Positions 1 through 8,498 are shown, counted from the first letter of the stretch. The stretch: DNA of 21,090 nucleotides from Clostridia bacterium (GCA_012515365.1 JAAYYM010000054.1:1-21090), one strand, 5' to 3'. Notes: generated by a model not told the origin, from the letters alone. Program-made: numbers and translations.

Positions 1-516
1 CTTTGTTTTATTATAGTAAACAGCAAGTATGACTGCTATCACAATACCAATATAGACAAACGGATTATAGGAAAAAAGCATTGGTCCAATGACAGGAAGA
101 TCACTCAGTCCCGGGATTTCCAAACTCCGCATGGTTTCTGTTATTCCTTTAGGAAGCTTTAGGGTTCCCTCTTCTGACAATGAGAGATAATGATATCCCA
201 AGAAGTTTGTCAAACCGATTCCGAAGATCGTCAAAGTCAGACCGGAAACCGTCTGATTCGCCATCAGTGTAATCGTCAGCAGAGCATAAATCAGAGCGCA
301 AAGAGCACCCGCAATAAAGGAAGCGATAATGGCAAGTACAAAGCTGTCTGTCTGATACCCCACCATGAATCCTGCTAATGCACCTATGGACATCATACCT
401 TCAACACCCAGATTCAGATGGCCGACACGCTCATGCATGATTTCTCCTAATGTTCCGAATAGTAAAGGCGTTCCTGCTAACACTGCTGCCACAACAAAAC
501 TAATGATAAAGTCCAT
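1..516 (-). CDS. BMP-family ABC transporter permease (second permease, partial)
   Basis: Inner-membrane permease of a nucleoside-type (BMP family) ABC importer, cut by the left edge. The reading frame is open from the ATG at 516 to base 1 (172 codons). Family members are usually about 310 residues, so roughly the last 140 are outside the window. The translation is mostly hydrophobic, with segments near residues 1-23, 40-60, 62-82 and 150-168. Residues 35-40 read NLGVEG, followed by MM, the conserved loop of the YufQ/NupQ/RnsD-type permease; just before it is GEIMHERVGH, also typical. The start overlaps the stop of the preceding permease gene by one base (TAATG), so translation is probably coupled. 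The two permeases should form a heterodimeric channel served by the double ATPase. Substrate (purine or other nucleoside) is inferred from family only. Confidence 0.9.
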   Translation of the reverse strand, partial: MDFIISFVVAAVLAGTPLLFGTLGEIMHERVGHLNLGVEGMMSIGALAGFMVGYQTDSFVLAIIASFIAGALCALIYALLTITLMANQTVSGLTLTIFGIGLTNFLGYHYLSLSEEGTLKLPKGITETMRSLEIPGLSDLPVIGPMLFSYNPFVYIGIVIAVILAVYYNKTK

Positions 517-1619
517 TATTTAGCACCTTCTTTCATATGTTTCTTATGAAACATCAATCGGTAACGGGTAAAAAATTCGCATCCAAGGATAAAAAAAAGA
601 ATAATTCCCTGTAGCACAGCTGAGCAGTCTGTTGACAGATTGTGAGTAGACTGTACGACGCTGCCCCCTTTTTCCAATACGCTGAAGAAAAGTGATACAA
701 GCATGATCATCATCGGATTCAGATTAGCCAGCCATGCAACGATGATCGCAGTAAAGCCTACTCCACCTGCCACACCACTTGCAAGGGTCAGATCCGATCC
801 TGAAACCTGCAGCATCCCCGCGATACCACATACCGCACCTGAAAAGAACACCGTCCGCAGAATGATCTTCTTTACATCCATCCCGGCATATTTTGCTGTT
901 GCATTTGAAACACCTACTACACTGATTTCATATCCATGTTTGGTGTATCTTAAGTAGATTGTAATCAGCCCAAACAGGATCAGTGCCACGATCCATCCAA
1001 TATGTACACCAAATACTTTGGGTAAATGTGCATTTGCGTCAAAGGTCGCTATTTTGGCAAAGCCCGGATTCGCCGGATCACGCCACGGACCATCTCGGAG
1101 ATAGGAAATAATATGTAATGCAATATAATTAAGCATGAGGGTAAATAATGTTTCATTTGTATTATATTTTGCCTTAAAAAACGCGGGGATCAGTCCCCAT
1201 AATCCGCCTCCGATGATACCTGCGATCAGCATGACCAACAAAAGAATCGGCTTTGGCCAGTCGTAATGGAACAATGCAAAATAGGATGCAAAAACACCAC
1301 CCATAATGATCTGTCCTTCTGCACCAATATTCCAAAATAACATTTTATAGGCAAGCGTTACACCCAATGAAGTAATGAATAGCGGGATCATGATCTTGAT
1401 AGTTGCCTGAATCGCCATTTTGCTCCTAAAGGCTCCGGAAATAATTGTTCCATATATGGTAAACGGATTGTTTCCTAAGCTCAGAAGAAAGACAGCACCT
1501 GCCATAAGTGCAAGTACGATTGCAAGAATTCGTATTTTCATTGCCTGTTGATTGGTCAGTTCTGTCCGTTTTGTAATATGAACAGTCAAAAGGCTACCTT
1601 GTTTCTGCCGCGGATTCAT
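516..1619 (-). CDS. BMP-family ABC transporter permease (first permease)
   Basis: Inner-membrane permease of the same importer, matching the YufP/NupP/RnsC type, 367 residues and full length for the family. A short cytoplasmic N-terminus (about 1-28, charged) precedes about eight to nine hydrophobic segments. Residues 97-103 are NIGAEGQ, the conserved permease loop that docks on the ATPase, and a Gly-rich run (LASGVAGGVGF) lies near residue 280. I chose the ATG at 1619 because GGGAGGAGG lies eight bases upstream. A TTG at 1622 is also in frame but spaced less well. The Shine-Dalgarno is embedded in the last codons of the ATPase gene, which this gene overlaps by 26 bases. The stop overlaps the next permease start by one base. 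Confidence 0.92.
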   Translation of the reverse strand: MNPRQKQGSLLTVHITKRTELTNQQAMKIRILAIVLALMAGAVFLLSLGNNPFTIYGTIISGAFRSKMAIQATIKIMIPLFITSLGVTLAYKMLFWNIGAEGQIIMGGVFASYFALFHYDWPKPILLLVMLIAGIIGGGLWGLIPAFFKAKYNTNETLFTLMLNYIALHIISYLRDGPWRDPANPGFAKIATFDANAHLPKVFGVHIGWIVALILFGLITIYLRYTKHGYEISVVGVSNATAKYAGMDVKKIILRTVFFSGAVCGIAGMLQVSGSDLTLASGVAGGVGFTAIIVAWLANLNPMMIMLVSLFFSVLEKGGSVVQSTHNLSTDCSAVLQGIILFFILGCEFFTRYRLMFHKKHMKEGAK

Positions 1620-3129
1620 CAATCATTCCTCCTCCCATCATCATTCCAACTTCTTCTTTTGTGATCTCGGATGCATTTACAAAACCAACAGCTTCTCCAT
1701 TGCAAAGAACCAATATTTTATCTGCCAGAGCAAGCAGTACATCCAGATCTTCTCCAATGAACAGAACAGCAACACCTGCCTTTTTCTGCTGATTAATCAA
1801 ATCATATACAGTATACGTTGAATTGATATCAAGTCCGCGTACAGGATACGCTGTGATCAGCACAGAAGGATTCATTTCGATTTCTCTTCCCAATAATACT
1901 TTCTGTACATTTCCACCTGATAAAAGTCTGACAGGTGTTCCGATGCCGGGCGTTGAAATTCTCAGTTTTTCCACCAGCTGATCAGCCAGCTGCTTAGCCG
2001 GTTTTCTGTCGACAAACATTCCTTTTCCATTTCGATAGGTTTTTAATAAAATATTATCCGTAATGCCCATTGTACCAATCAGACCCATTCCCAGTCTGTC
2101 TTCTGGTACAAAAGAAATACGAATACCACATTTCATGATTTCGCGAGGAGTTTTTCCTGCCAGCTCGATGTCATGATACTGAATCGATCCCTCTGATATT
2201 TTTTGAAGTCCGGTGATTGCTTCACAAAGTTCCTTTTGTCCGCTTCCGGCAACACCTGCCACTCCTATGATTTCTCCAGCCGAAAGATCGAAATTTACAT
2301 TTTTAAGTGTCTTTATTCCATCCTTATTGGTTACTTCAAGGTTTCTGACTTTCAATACATGTTTCTGATTCTCTACAATGGGGCGCTCGATCTGCAGATC
2401 GACCTTTTTTCCAACCATCATCGTCGTCAGATCTATTTCATTTGTCTTGGAAGTGGCAACAGTCTGAATGACTCTTCCTTTTCGTAAGATTGTGACTCTG
2501 TCACTGATTTCCATGACTTCATTCAATTTGTGTGTGATAATAATAATTGCATTTCCCTGCTTGCGCATTTCTCTTAAGATATCAAACAGCTTTCTGGTTT
2601 CCTGTGGGGTCAACACTGCAGTTGGCTCATCCAGTATCAGGATTTTGGCTCCTCCGTATAATACCTTGACGATTTCAACCGTCTGCTTCTCACTGACTGA
2701 CATCTCATATACTTTTTTCTGTGGATCAATTTCCAATCCATATGTTTTACATAAGGTAAGAATTTTATCTTTTAATAGTTTGGGAGATATGCGTTTTTCT
2801 TTCGTTCCCAAAATAATATTATCCATTGCACTAAATACATCTACCAGCTTAAAATGCTGATGAATCATGCCGATTCCCAGTCTGGACGCATCTGTCGGCG
2901 AATTGATCGTCACCGGAGTTCCGTTAACGATGACCTCTCCTTCATCCGGATAGTAAATACCTGATAAGATATTCATTAATGTTGTTTTGCCTGATCCGTT
3001 TTCGCCAAGTAATGCTAAGATTTCACCATATCCGACCTGTAAATCGATATGGTCATTTGCTTTTACACTGCCGAAGCTCTTTGTAATATTGCTGCATTCG
3101 ATCGCGTACTTATTGTTTGATCCGTCCAT
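1594..3129 (-). CDS. BMP-family ABC transporter double ATPase
   Basis: Cytoplasmic ATPase of 511 residues with two fused nucleotide-binding domains (YufO/NupO/RnsB type, same architecture as RbsA) that powers the two permeases. The first domain has Walker A GENGSGKTT (42-50), a degenerate signature MSVSEKQ (143-149), Walker B ILILDEPT (163-170) and the switch His (about 200). The second has a degenerate Walker A GVAGSGQKE (292-300) but an intact signature LSGGN (403-407) and a Walker B without the usual DEP (VLITAYP, 423-429). This complementary pattern is normal in the family, leaving one good composite ATP site. An in-frame start at 3171 exists, but the ATG at 3129 has AGGGGG five bases upstream and gives the usual family N-terminus. 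It has its own upstream extended -10 promoter. Confidence 0.93.
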   Translation of the reverse strand: MDGSNNKYAIECSNITKSFGSVKANDHIDLQVGYGEILALLGENGSGKTTLMNILSGIYYPDEGEVIVNGTPVTINSPTDASRLGIGMIHQHFKLVDVFSAMDNIILGTKEKRISPKLLKDKILTLCKTYGLEIDPQKKVYEMSVSEKQTVEIVKVLYGGAKILILDEPTAVLTPQETRKLFDILREMRKQGNAIIIITHKLNEVMEISDRVTILRKGRVIQTVATSKTNEIDLTTMMVGKKVDLQIERPIVENQKHVLKVRNLEVTNKDGIKTLKNVNFDLSAGEIIGVAGVAGSGQKELCEAITGLQKISEGSIQYHDIELAGKTPREIMKCGIRISFVPEDRLGMGLIGTMGITDNILLKTYRNGKGMFVDRKPAKQLADQLVEKLRISTPGIGTPVRLLSGGNVQKVLLGREIEMNPSVLITAYPVRGLDINSTYTVYDLINQQKKAGVAVLFIGEDLDVLLALADKILVLCNGEAVGFVNASEITKEEVGMMMGGGMIDESAAETR

Positions 3130-3177
3130 AAAAATCCCCCTGTAAAGAGTCTTTAAGAAACTGCATAACATTTTGTA

Positions 3178-3186
3178 ATTATATCA
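3178..3186 (-). promoter_or_regulatory. Extended -10 promoter for the ATPase-permease genes
   Basis: On the minus strand the sequence reads TGATATAAT: a perfect TATAAT (3178-3183) preceded by the TGN extension. No good -35 is visible 16-18 bases upstream, as is common for extended -10 promoters. It lies between the terminator behind the lipoprotein gene and the ATPase start, leaving a leader of roughly 40 bases. This is inference from sequence only. Confidence 0.6.
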
Positions 3187-3231
3187 TATTCATTCTTTAA
3201 AAGAAAGACAGATGAACGAGCAAATATGATC

Positions 3232-3269
3232 AAAAAAATATCAGATCCGGAATGAACCGAATCTGATAT
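3232..3269 (-). terminator. Intrinsic terminator after the BMP lipoprotein gene
   Basis: In the minus-strand transcript arms 3261-3269 and 3238-3246 pair perfectly over nine bases (ATATCAGAT with ATCTGATAT), then a U-G wobble and three GC pairs close a six-base loop, about 13 pairs in all. A seven-base U run follows (3232-3238, its first base shared with the stem). It lies just past the lipoprotein stop codon at 3283. Confidence 0.85.
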
Positions 3270-3282
3270 CTGATTAAACTTT

Positions 3283-4500
3283 TTAGTCCTCTGTTACGTT
3301 CTTAAAGTACCAGTCCATAGAACCCTGAATAACAGAATCTTCAAGAGTAGAACCTTCTTCTCCTACTGTAGTTCCGTCATTTAATTCAATTACACCATCA
3401 AATACGTTGAAAGAACCATCGATCATTTTCTGTTTTGCTTCTTCGATCTTAGCTGCCGCTTCCGGATCATTTAGATCAGAAAGATCAGACAATGTTACAA
3501 GACCTTCACTCATACCGCCATAGTAGTTTTCTCCTGACCATGTTCCAGCTATCACCTGCTCTACAGCCCATGTATAGTAAGCACTCCAATCCCACATAAC
3601 TGAGCAGAGAACTGCATCAGGAGCATCCTTACTCATATCTGAATTATATCCTACACCATAAACCCCTGCTTCTTCTGCTGCAAGCTGAGGATTTGGTGTA
3701 TCACAATGCTGTCCGATCACGTCACATCCATCAGCAATCAGGGCTTGTGCTGCCTGTTTTTCACCTTCCGGATCATACCAGCTGTTTGTAACCTTTACAA
3801 AAACCTGTGAATCAGGATTTACTGAATAAGCGCCCATTGCAAAAGCATTGATTCCACTTGCTGTCTCAGCGAGTGTCTTTCCAAATGCTGAAACATAGCC
3901 GATTTTGTTAGATTCGGTTTTTAGTCCTGCTGCGATACCTGCAAGGTATCTTGCCTGATAAATGCGTCCGAAATAGTTGTTAAAATTCTTTCCGTTTGCT
4001 TTGTAGCCTGTACCATGTGAAAAAATAACATCCGGATATTCTGCTGCTAATTTTTCGCAGGTATCCATATATCCGTAGCTTGTAGCGAAGATAAGCTGAC
4101 ATCCTTCTTCAATACATTCAAGCATTGCTGACTCGATTGCTGTAGGGTCAGTATCAGCTGTATTATTCTTTCTGATGATCTGGCTGTCTTCTAATCCAAG
4201 TGCTGCCTGCATTCCCTGAATTCCAAGGTCGTGTGTATATGTATATCCTGATCCCTCTGCAGGATCTGTGATATGGATAACACCGATTTTCAGATCCTCT
4301 TTTGCGATTGCTGGAAATAACCCTGCTGTTGCTGCTGTTGTTTTCTCTCCCGCTTCTGTTTCCTCTGCTGCTTCTGTTGCTTCTGTTGTTTCTGTTGTTC
4401 CTTCTGCTGCCGGTGCAGTTGTATTAGCAGAAGAACATCCTGCTAATAAGGATGCAGCCATGGCAGTTGAAAGGATCACGCTTAGTAATTTCTTTCTCAT
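3283..4500 (-). CDS. BMP-family nucleoside-type substrate-binding lipoprotein
   Basis: Extracytoplasmic substrate-binding lipoprotein of the importer (PnrA/NupN/RnsA-like). The signal peptide (KK then hydrophobic 5-20) ends in the lipobox LLAGC with the lipidated Cys at 22. A Thr/Glu/Ala-rich linker (about 24-60) follows, then the BMP domain starting KIGVIHITDPAEGSG (71-85). The motif GYTYTHDLGIQG and the later aromatic-rich strands are typical of Clostridia BMP proteins. The 405-residue length fits the family plus the linker. The ATG at 4500 has AGGAG eight bases upstream. It lies upstream of the ATPase and permease genes, separated by a terminator and a new promoter, which would let the binding protein be made in excess. 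Ligand is probably a purine nucleoside by family, but this cannot be read from sequence. Confidence 0.93.
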   Translation of the reverse strand: MRKKLLSVILSTAMAASLLAGCSSANTTAPAAEGTTETTEATEAAEETEAGEKTTAATAGLFPAIAKEDLKIGVIHITDPAEGSGYTYTHDLGIQGMQAALGLEDSQIIRKNNTADTDPTAIESAMLECIEEGCQLIFATSYGYMDTCEKLAAEYPDVIFSHGTGYKANGKNFNNYFGRIYQARYLAGIAAGLKTESNKIGYVSAFGKTLAETASGINAFAMGAYSVNPDSQVFVKVTNSWYDPEGEKQAAQALIADGCDVIGQHCDTPNPQLAAEEAGVYGVGYNSDMSKDAPDAVLCSVMWDWSAYYTWAVEQVIAGTWSGENYYGGMSEGLVTLSDLSDLNDPEAAAKIEEAKQKMIDGSFNVFDGVIELNDGTTVGEEGSTLEDSVIQGSMDWYFKNVTED

Positions 4501-4520
4501 CTTTTTTTCTCCTTTTTATA

Positions 4521-4553
4521 ATTAAGAAAACTCCCGTATTAATTTACGAGAGT
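4521..4553 (-). terminator. Hairpin with U-rich tail just upstream of the BMP gene
   Basis: Arms 4545-4553 and 4530-4538 pair over nine bases with one G-U, around a six-base AU loop; the minus-strand transcript then reads UUUUCUUAAUU. It can serve as terminator for the small membrane protein gene. However, only about nine bases separate it from the AGGAG of the lipoprotein gene, and I see no promoter after it, so it may act as an attenuator or a leaky terminator. Confidence 0.6.
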
Positions 4554-4580
4554 ATCTCTTTTTTATTATTTTGTTTTAGA

Positions 4581-4928
4581 TTATTTTAAAATCTGGATTC
4601 CACCGATCACTGGAAGTGGTTTTGCTTCGCCTTTTGCTGCCTGAACAATTCCCATAACTTCAAATATGAAAATTACGATTGAGCAAAGATAAACAAGCAC
4701 ACCTACAAAAGGAATACTCAACATGCTTACAACTGTTGAAACTACACCAAGTGCAATACTGGCAATGACTAATACCAATCCCTGATTAGCATGATAACGG
4801 GCATAAGCAGAATCCTTAGCTGCTAAAATAGGAATCAGTACTAAAATTCCCAAATAAGAAAGAATTGCCATAGCCTTATTCTGCTGAATGTCTTCTTGTG
4901 TAAAATTATTACCTGTGTTCATATCCAT
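4581..4928 (-). CDS. DUF4870/Tic20-like small membrane protein
   Basis: A 115-residue integral membrane protein of unknown function. It has a short polar N-terminus (1-17), then hydrophobic segments at about 18-36, 48-70 and 73-96. Between the first two lies AKDSAYARYHANQGL (36-50), the charged His/Gln loop typical of DUF4870-type proteins. The C-terminus ends KPLPVIGGIQILK, also like that family. The ATG at 4928 has AGGGGGA about seven bases upstream; a second in-frame ATG lies two codons in but is spaced worse. It has its own promoter and a hairpin terminator, and sits between the PP2C gene and the BMP transporter without an obvious functional link to either. The family assignment is by motif recall. 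Confidence 0.8.
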   Translation of the reverse strand: MDMNTGNNFTQEDIQQNKAMAILSYLGILVLIPILAAKDSAYARYHANQGLVLVIASIALGVVSTVVSMLSIPFVGVLVYLCSIVIFIFEVMGIVQAAKGEAKPLPVIGGIQILK

Positions 4929-4985
4929 AATTAAATCCCCCTTCAGTATGATCCGTTACTACGGACACTTTGCCTTTACTGTTGT

Positions 4986-5015
4986 AGTATAGCATAGATA
5001 AAACTGTTTCTGCAA
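4986..5015 (-). promoter_or_regulatory. Candidate sigma-A promoter for the DUF4870-like gene
   Basis: Minus strand: TATACT (4986-4991) preceded by TGC, giving an extended -10, and TTGCAG (5010-5015) as a weak -35 at 18-base spacing. Transcription would start near 4978 and give a leader of about 50 bases containing a small hairpin (TCCGT/ACGGA around 4950). The DUF4870-like gene, and possibly the lipoprotein gene beyond it, would be served. Confidence 0.5.
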
Positions 5016-5042
5016 TAGGTTTCGTTTTATTTGATTAATCTC

Positions 5043-6662
5043 CTAATTCTGATTGATCGGATGATTGATCCTTATGCCTAACATCGTAATGTCATCAGCT
5101 TGCTCTGCACCATCTGTAAAGAGATTCACATCTTTTTTTAAATAAGAAAGCATATCAATCATCTTCATATTTTTGGTCTGATTAATGATACTGTGAAGTC
5201 TTTCATCTGAATAAAGCTGTCTGTCTATATTCATTGCTTCTGTAACACCATCTGTATAAATAAACAAAACATCCTGCTTGGACAACTGTATTTCTTCTTT
5301 TTTATAGACCGTATTCTCAAGACCTGCCAGTACAAATCCTCTATGCATGCTCAACCACTCAAAATCTCCTTCATTTCGCTGAATTAACGGGCGGTTATGA
5401 CCTGCATTTACATATTGAAGTAGATCAGTCTCTAGGTCAAGTATTCCCATAAAGGCTGTTACAAACATTCCGGCATCGTTGTTTTCACATAACTGACTAT
5501 TAACCTTCTCAAACACTTCATCCAGTGGAAGCTTCATCAATGTGTAGTTTTTGATCAGTGATTTCGTGATGACCATAAACAATGCTGCTGGAACTCCTTT
5601 TCCGGATACATCTGCGATCACGACAGCAAGATGTGTATTGTCAATCAGGAAGAAATCATAGAAATCCCCACCAACTTCTTTTGCTGGATTCATCAATGCA
5701 TAAATATCAAATTCGTCACGTTCCGGGAAAGGCGGAAAGATACATGGGAGCATGCTGGCCTGAATATTTCTCGCGACATTCAGCTCTGCACTGATCCGTT
5801 CCTTTTCCGTCATAACATGTTTTAAATTTTCAATGTAATGATTAATATCCTGTTCCATCTGCTTCACAGAAGATGCCAGCGTTTCAATTTCATCATTGGT
5901 ATGGATGTCCAGCATGGAAATCCTGGTTAATTCACTACTGTCGTCATACTTATCTGAAATGAACGCTTCTGTCGCAACAGTCAGCATTTTCAGAGGATGT
6001 AAAACAAATTTGTCCACTACCTTAATGGTAATGATGATGCAAAAGAACACTACAACGACCATTAATGCAATCAGTAGGGCCAGAAACTGATAATGGTCTT
6101 TCATCACATCATCCATGGAAATATCAACCCCAACAAGCGCTACATAATGTCCGTTTGAGTCAGTGATTGGCTGAAAACCGGAGCAGAGCCAGCCGAATTC
6201 ACTTCGATTAATCGTCGGCTCGATTCCTTTTTTCTTATAAGAATTATCCATTGTCTTTGATTTGAGTTCTCTTGTTCGCTCGGTTTGATCTCCAAGCTTA
6301 TATGCATTTTCTACCGTATCTGCATCCATAATGTAAACAGCACAGTCTTGCTTTAAATCCACATATTCTATGTAAAGATATTTGCACTGATTGGTTTCTT
6401 TTAGTGTATATAGCTGCGACAGGATTTGGTCATAATGTTCATCCTTTTGTAACGTATCCACATAGACCTTTATCTGATCTCCATCAATAATTTGAGCTAC
6501 TGTACGTCCTATATTTGTAACCTGCTGCTTATAATGCTCATCCATCGTTTGTATATAGGTTCGAAAACTGGCAGACACACATACGATCATTAAAGCAATT
6601 GCAATTGCGACAATTCCGACTGCAACTCTGATCTGTATTGATCCTCTTTTTTGTTTTCTCAT
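5043..6662 (-). CDS. Membrane SpoIIE/RsbU-type PP2C serine phosphatase with extracytoplasmic sensor and HAMP
   Basis: Predicted sensor phosphatase of 539 residues that would dephosphorylate a phospho-serine/threonine partner, usually a STAS-domain antagonist, in response to an outside signal. A TM helix (about 9-30) and a second one (about 191-214) bracket a ~160-residue extracytoplasmic region resembling a Cache sensor (WLCSGFQPITD, then ALVGVDISM). A HAMP-like linker and coiled stretch (about 220-300) precede the PP2C domain. Metal-site motifs are intact: GGDFYDFF (331-338), ADVSGKG (350-356), YTDGVTEA (469-476) and QADDIT (521-526). I chose the ATG at 6662 because GGGGG lies about eight bases upstream; an in-frame ATG at 6695 adds 11 residues and another lies at 6677. 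It follows the MATE-HATPase gene closely, so the two are probably co-transcribed. Target unknown. Confidence 0.9.
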   Translation of the reverse strand: MRKQKRGSIQIRVAVGIVAIAIALMIVCVSASFRTYIQTMDEHYKQQVTNIGRTVAQIIDGDQIKVYVDTLQKDEHYDQILSQLYTLKETNQCKYLYIEYVDLKQDCAVYIMDADTVENAYKLGDQTERTRELKSKTMDNSYKKKGIEPTINRSEFGWLCSGFQPITDSNGHYVALVGVDISMDDVMKDHYQFLALLIALMVVVVFFCIIITIKVVDKFVLHPLKMLTVATEAFISDKYDDSSELTRISMLDIHTNDEIETLASSVKQMEQDINHYIENLKHVMTEKERISAELNVARNIQASMLPCIFPPFPERDEFDIYALMNPAKEVGGDFYDFFLIDNTHLAVVIADVSGKGVPAALFMVITKSLIKNYTLMKLPLDEVFEKVNSQLCENNDAGMFVTAFMGILDLETDLLQYVNAGHNRPLIQRNEGDFEWLSMHRGFVLAGLENTVYKKEEIQLSKQDVLFIYTDGVTEAMNIDRQLYSDERLHSIINQTKNMKMIDMLSYLKKDVNLFTDGAEQADDITMLGIRINHPINQN

Positions 6663-6706
6663 AACTGATTCCCCCATGATTACCTCATACTGCATTCTTT
6701 TATTTT

Positions 6707-8473
6707 TCAGACTGTGATACGTAATGTATTAAAGCCTTGATATCTTCGGTAGAAAAATCGCTTTGCCTTTTCCTGAACCAGATAAATACCCAGATGATCA
6801 ATCGCTTCATCCTCTTGCGATAATAATTTTCTGGCATCTACTGCAAACGGATTATACGCCTTGCAATTATCTCTGACTGAAATAATAAACGTCTCATCCT
6901 GCTGTTTTTCAGAATAGATCAGTTTGACATAGATGTAATTGTTCGCATTTTCAGCAAACGCATATTGAATGATCTGAGAGACTACCTCTTCAAAAATCAA
7001 CGTAATATAATACTTCTGTTTTACAGTAGCGCCGTACTGTTCACAGAATGCCTCGATCTGATGCATATATTCTGCCAGACTGCCATCATTATTCTCGATC
7101 AGTATTTCCAGCGTTTTTGTTTCTTCTTCACACAAATACCAGTTTTCCCGTTTGATCAGATTCTTTCCATACCAGATAAGCAAAGTCAAAGCTTCTGCCA
7201 TGATAAAAAAGACCCATATATGATCCGGTAAAATCTGAATACATATATAAAGTATTATAATATAAAACGCCAATGTTCGCAAAACATATATTTTTGCAGT
7301 TTTGATTTCATTACCTGTTGCCTGATAATATCCGCCCTTTGCAATACTTAAATAAGCAAATGGCATACTTAATACAAGACAGCGCAAAGCAGTCTGCCCA
7401 ATACCGGGTGCAAGACCAAAGAATATACCGATCTGATCGGCAAATAAATAGTGAAAGGGTAATATAAGAATACTGATAGCAAATAGAATACGTAAAGAAA
7501 ACCGATAGACACTCTTGATTTCTCGTATGCTGTGTTCCGCATAAAATGTAGAAATAATAGGATGGAGTGCTGTATTTACTGCCTCAGGCAGCGCCAGCAG
7601 CACATAGGATATGTTGATCAGAACATCATAAACAGCTATTTCTGTCTGTGTGCAAAACTCAACCAACAGTTGATTCACGATAATAATGGTAATCAGGCTA
7701 TAGATATATTGAGTAGCTGATGAGAGCCCGATACGGACAGATTTAAGCCCTGCCTTTAAATCTGGTTTGAGTTTGTTAAACCGTAAAATTGAATTTTTTC
7801 TAAAAAGTTTAACCAGGAAAATCAAGTCAGAAGCAAAAGCTGCCAGAATGGTAGCGTATGCTGCACCTTCTACCCCCATTCCCCAAAACAGAACAAACAC
7901 AATACTCAGAAAAACATCTAGAAAAGTACCAACACCATACGACAAAGCTGCATATATCTGACCATCATCTGCATTGACAAAAAAGTACAGCATGTACTTA
8001 AAGATCAATAATGGAGATGTCAGAAAAATCAATCTGATATATGCCTGTGTCAGCTGACAGATAACCTCGGGTGCCTTAGCTGCGCCAAGCAAAAACAGAA
8101 CCTGTTCCATAAATACAGTTCCCAAAAACATCATGATCAAAGCCGCGATTCCTGCTAATATCATGCAAGCATTAAATAACGCAAGTGCTTTTTTTGCATG
8201 TCCTTTTGCGAGCAGCTTTGAATATTGGATAGAACCCCCAATACCGATGCTTGCTGCAATTGTATTAATGACCATAAAGACCGGCCAGGTAAAGGTAATG
8301 GCTGCAAGACCTTCCTCACCAATCGTCCGCCCTAAAACAACTGCATCCGCCATACCTGCTATAGCCAGTCCGCTCGTAGAAAGAAACGCCGGAAAGAAAA
8401 TTCTTGTATACATGTTCTGTACCATTGTTTTCATTTTGTGATTAATTCTTGTGTCTTCTGTCTCCTTGCTCAT
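6707..8473 (-). CDS. MATE-family efflux transporter fused to an anti-sigma-type HATPase domain
   Basis: A 588-residue two-part protein. Residues about 15-440 form a MATE (multi-antimicrobial extrusion) transporter with about twelve hydrophobic segments, an early GMADAVVLGR (40-49) and LSMPFAYLSIAKGGYYQATGN in the second half; MATE proteins exchange ions for organic cations or other solutes. Residues about 445-588 look like an RsbW/SpoIIAB-type HATPase_c_2 domain: an N-box-like stretch FEEVVSQIIQYA (494-505), a D-box DNCKAYNP (535-542) and a G2-like HLGIYLVQ (560-567). The N-box Asn is Gln500, the His is Tyr504 and the D-box Gly is Cys537, so kinase activity is doubtful. The ATG at 8473 has AGGAGG five bases upstream. 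The gene starts 25 bases after the DUF2156 gene and ends just before the PP2C gene. Confidence 0.9.
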   Translation of the reverse strand: MSKETEDTRINHKMKTMVQNMYTRIFFPAFLSTSGLAIAGMADAVVLGRTIGEEGLAAITFTWPVFMVINTIAASIGIGGSIQYSKLLAKGHAKKALALFNACMILAGIAALIMMFLGTVFMEQVLFLLGAAKAPEVICQLTQAYIRLIFLTSPLLIFKYMLYFFVNADDGQIYAALSYGVGTFLDVFLSIVFVLFWGMGVEGAAYATILAAFASDLIFLVKLFRKNSILRFNKLKPDLKAGLKSVRIGLSSATQYIYSLITIIIVNQLLVEFCTQTEIAVYDVLINISYVLLALPEAVNTALHPIISTFYAEHSIREIKSVYRFSLRILFAISILILPFHYLFADQIGIFFGLAPGIGQTALRCLVLSMPFAYLSIAKGGYYQATGNEIKTAKIYVLRTLAFYIIILYICIQILPDHIWVFFIMAEALTLLIWYGKNLIKRENWYLCEEETKTLEILIENNDGSLAEYMHQIEAFCEQYGATVKQKYYITLIFEEVVSQIIQYAFAENANNYIYVKLIYSEKQQDETFIISVRDNCKAYNPFAVDARKLLSQEDEAIDHLGIYLVQEKAKRFFYRRYQGFNTLRITV

Positions 8474-8498
8474 TTAATCCTCCTGCGTACCGATCGAC

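Noticed and set aside
2468..2860. 130-codon plus-strand ORF
   Set aside because: Antisense to the well-supported ABC ATPase; Ser/Ile/Leu-rich composition mirrors the opposite strand.
3130..3171. N-terminal extension of the ABC ATPase to an upstream in-frame start
   Set aside because: The extension lacks a suitable RBS and overlaps the predicted leader; AGGGGG at the right distance supports the ATG at 3129.
4320..4425. Repetitive CTTCTGTTG-like stretch as a non-coding repeat array
   Set aside because: It encodes the Thr/Glu/Ala-rich linker of the lipoprotein; codon-level low complexity explains it.
4998..5030. 7-bp inverted repeat ATAAAAC/GTTTTAT around the -35 of the DUF4870-like gene as an operator
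   Set aside because: Short, AT-rich and widely spaced (19 bases), so likely to occur by chance; no matching regulator gene nearby.
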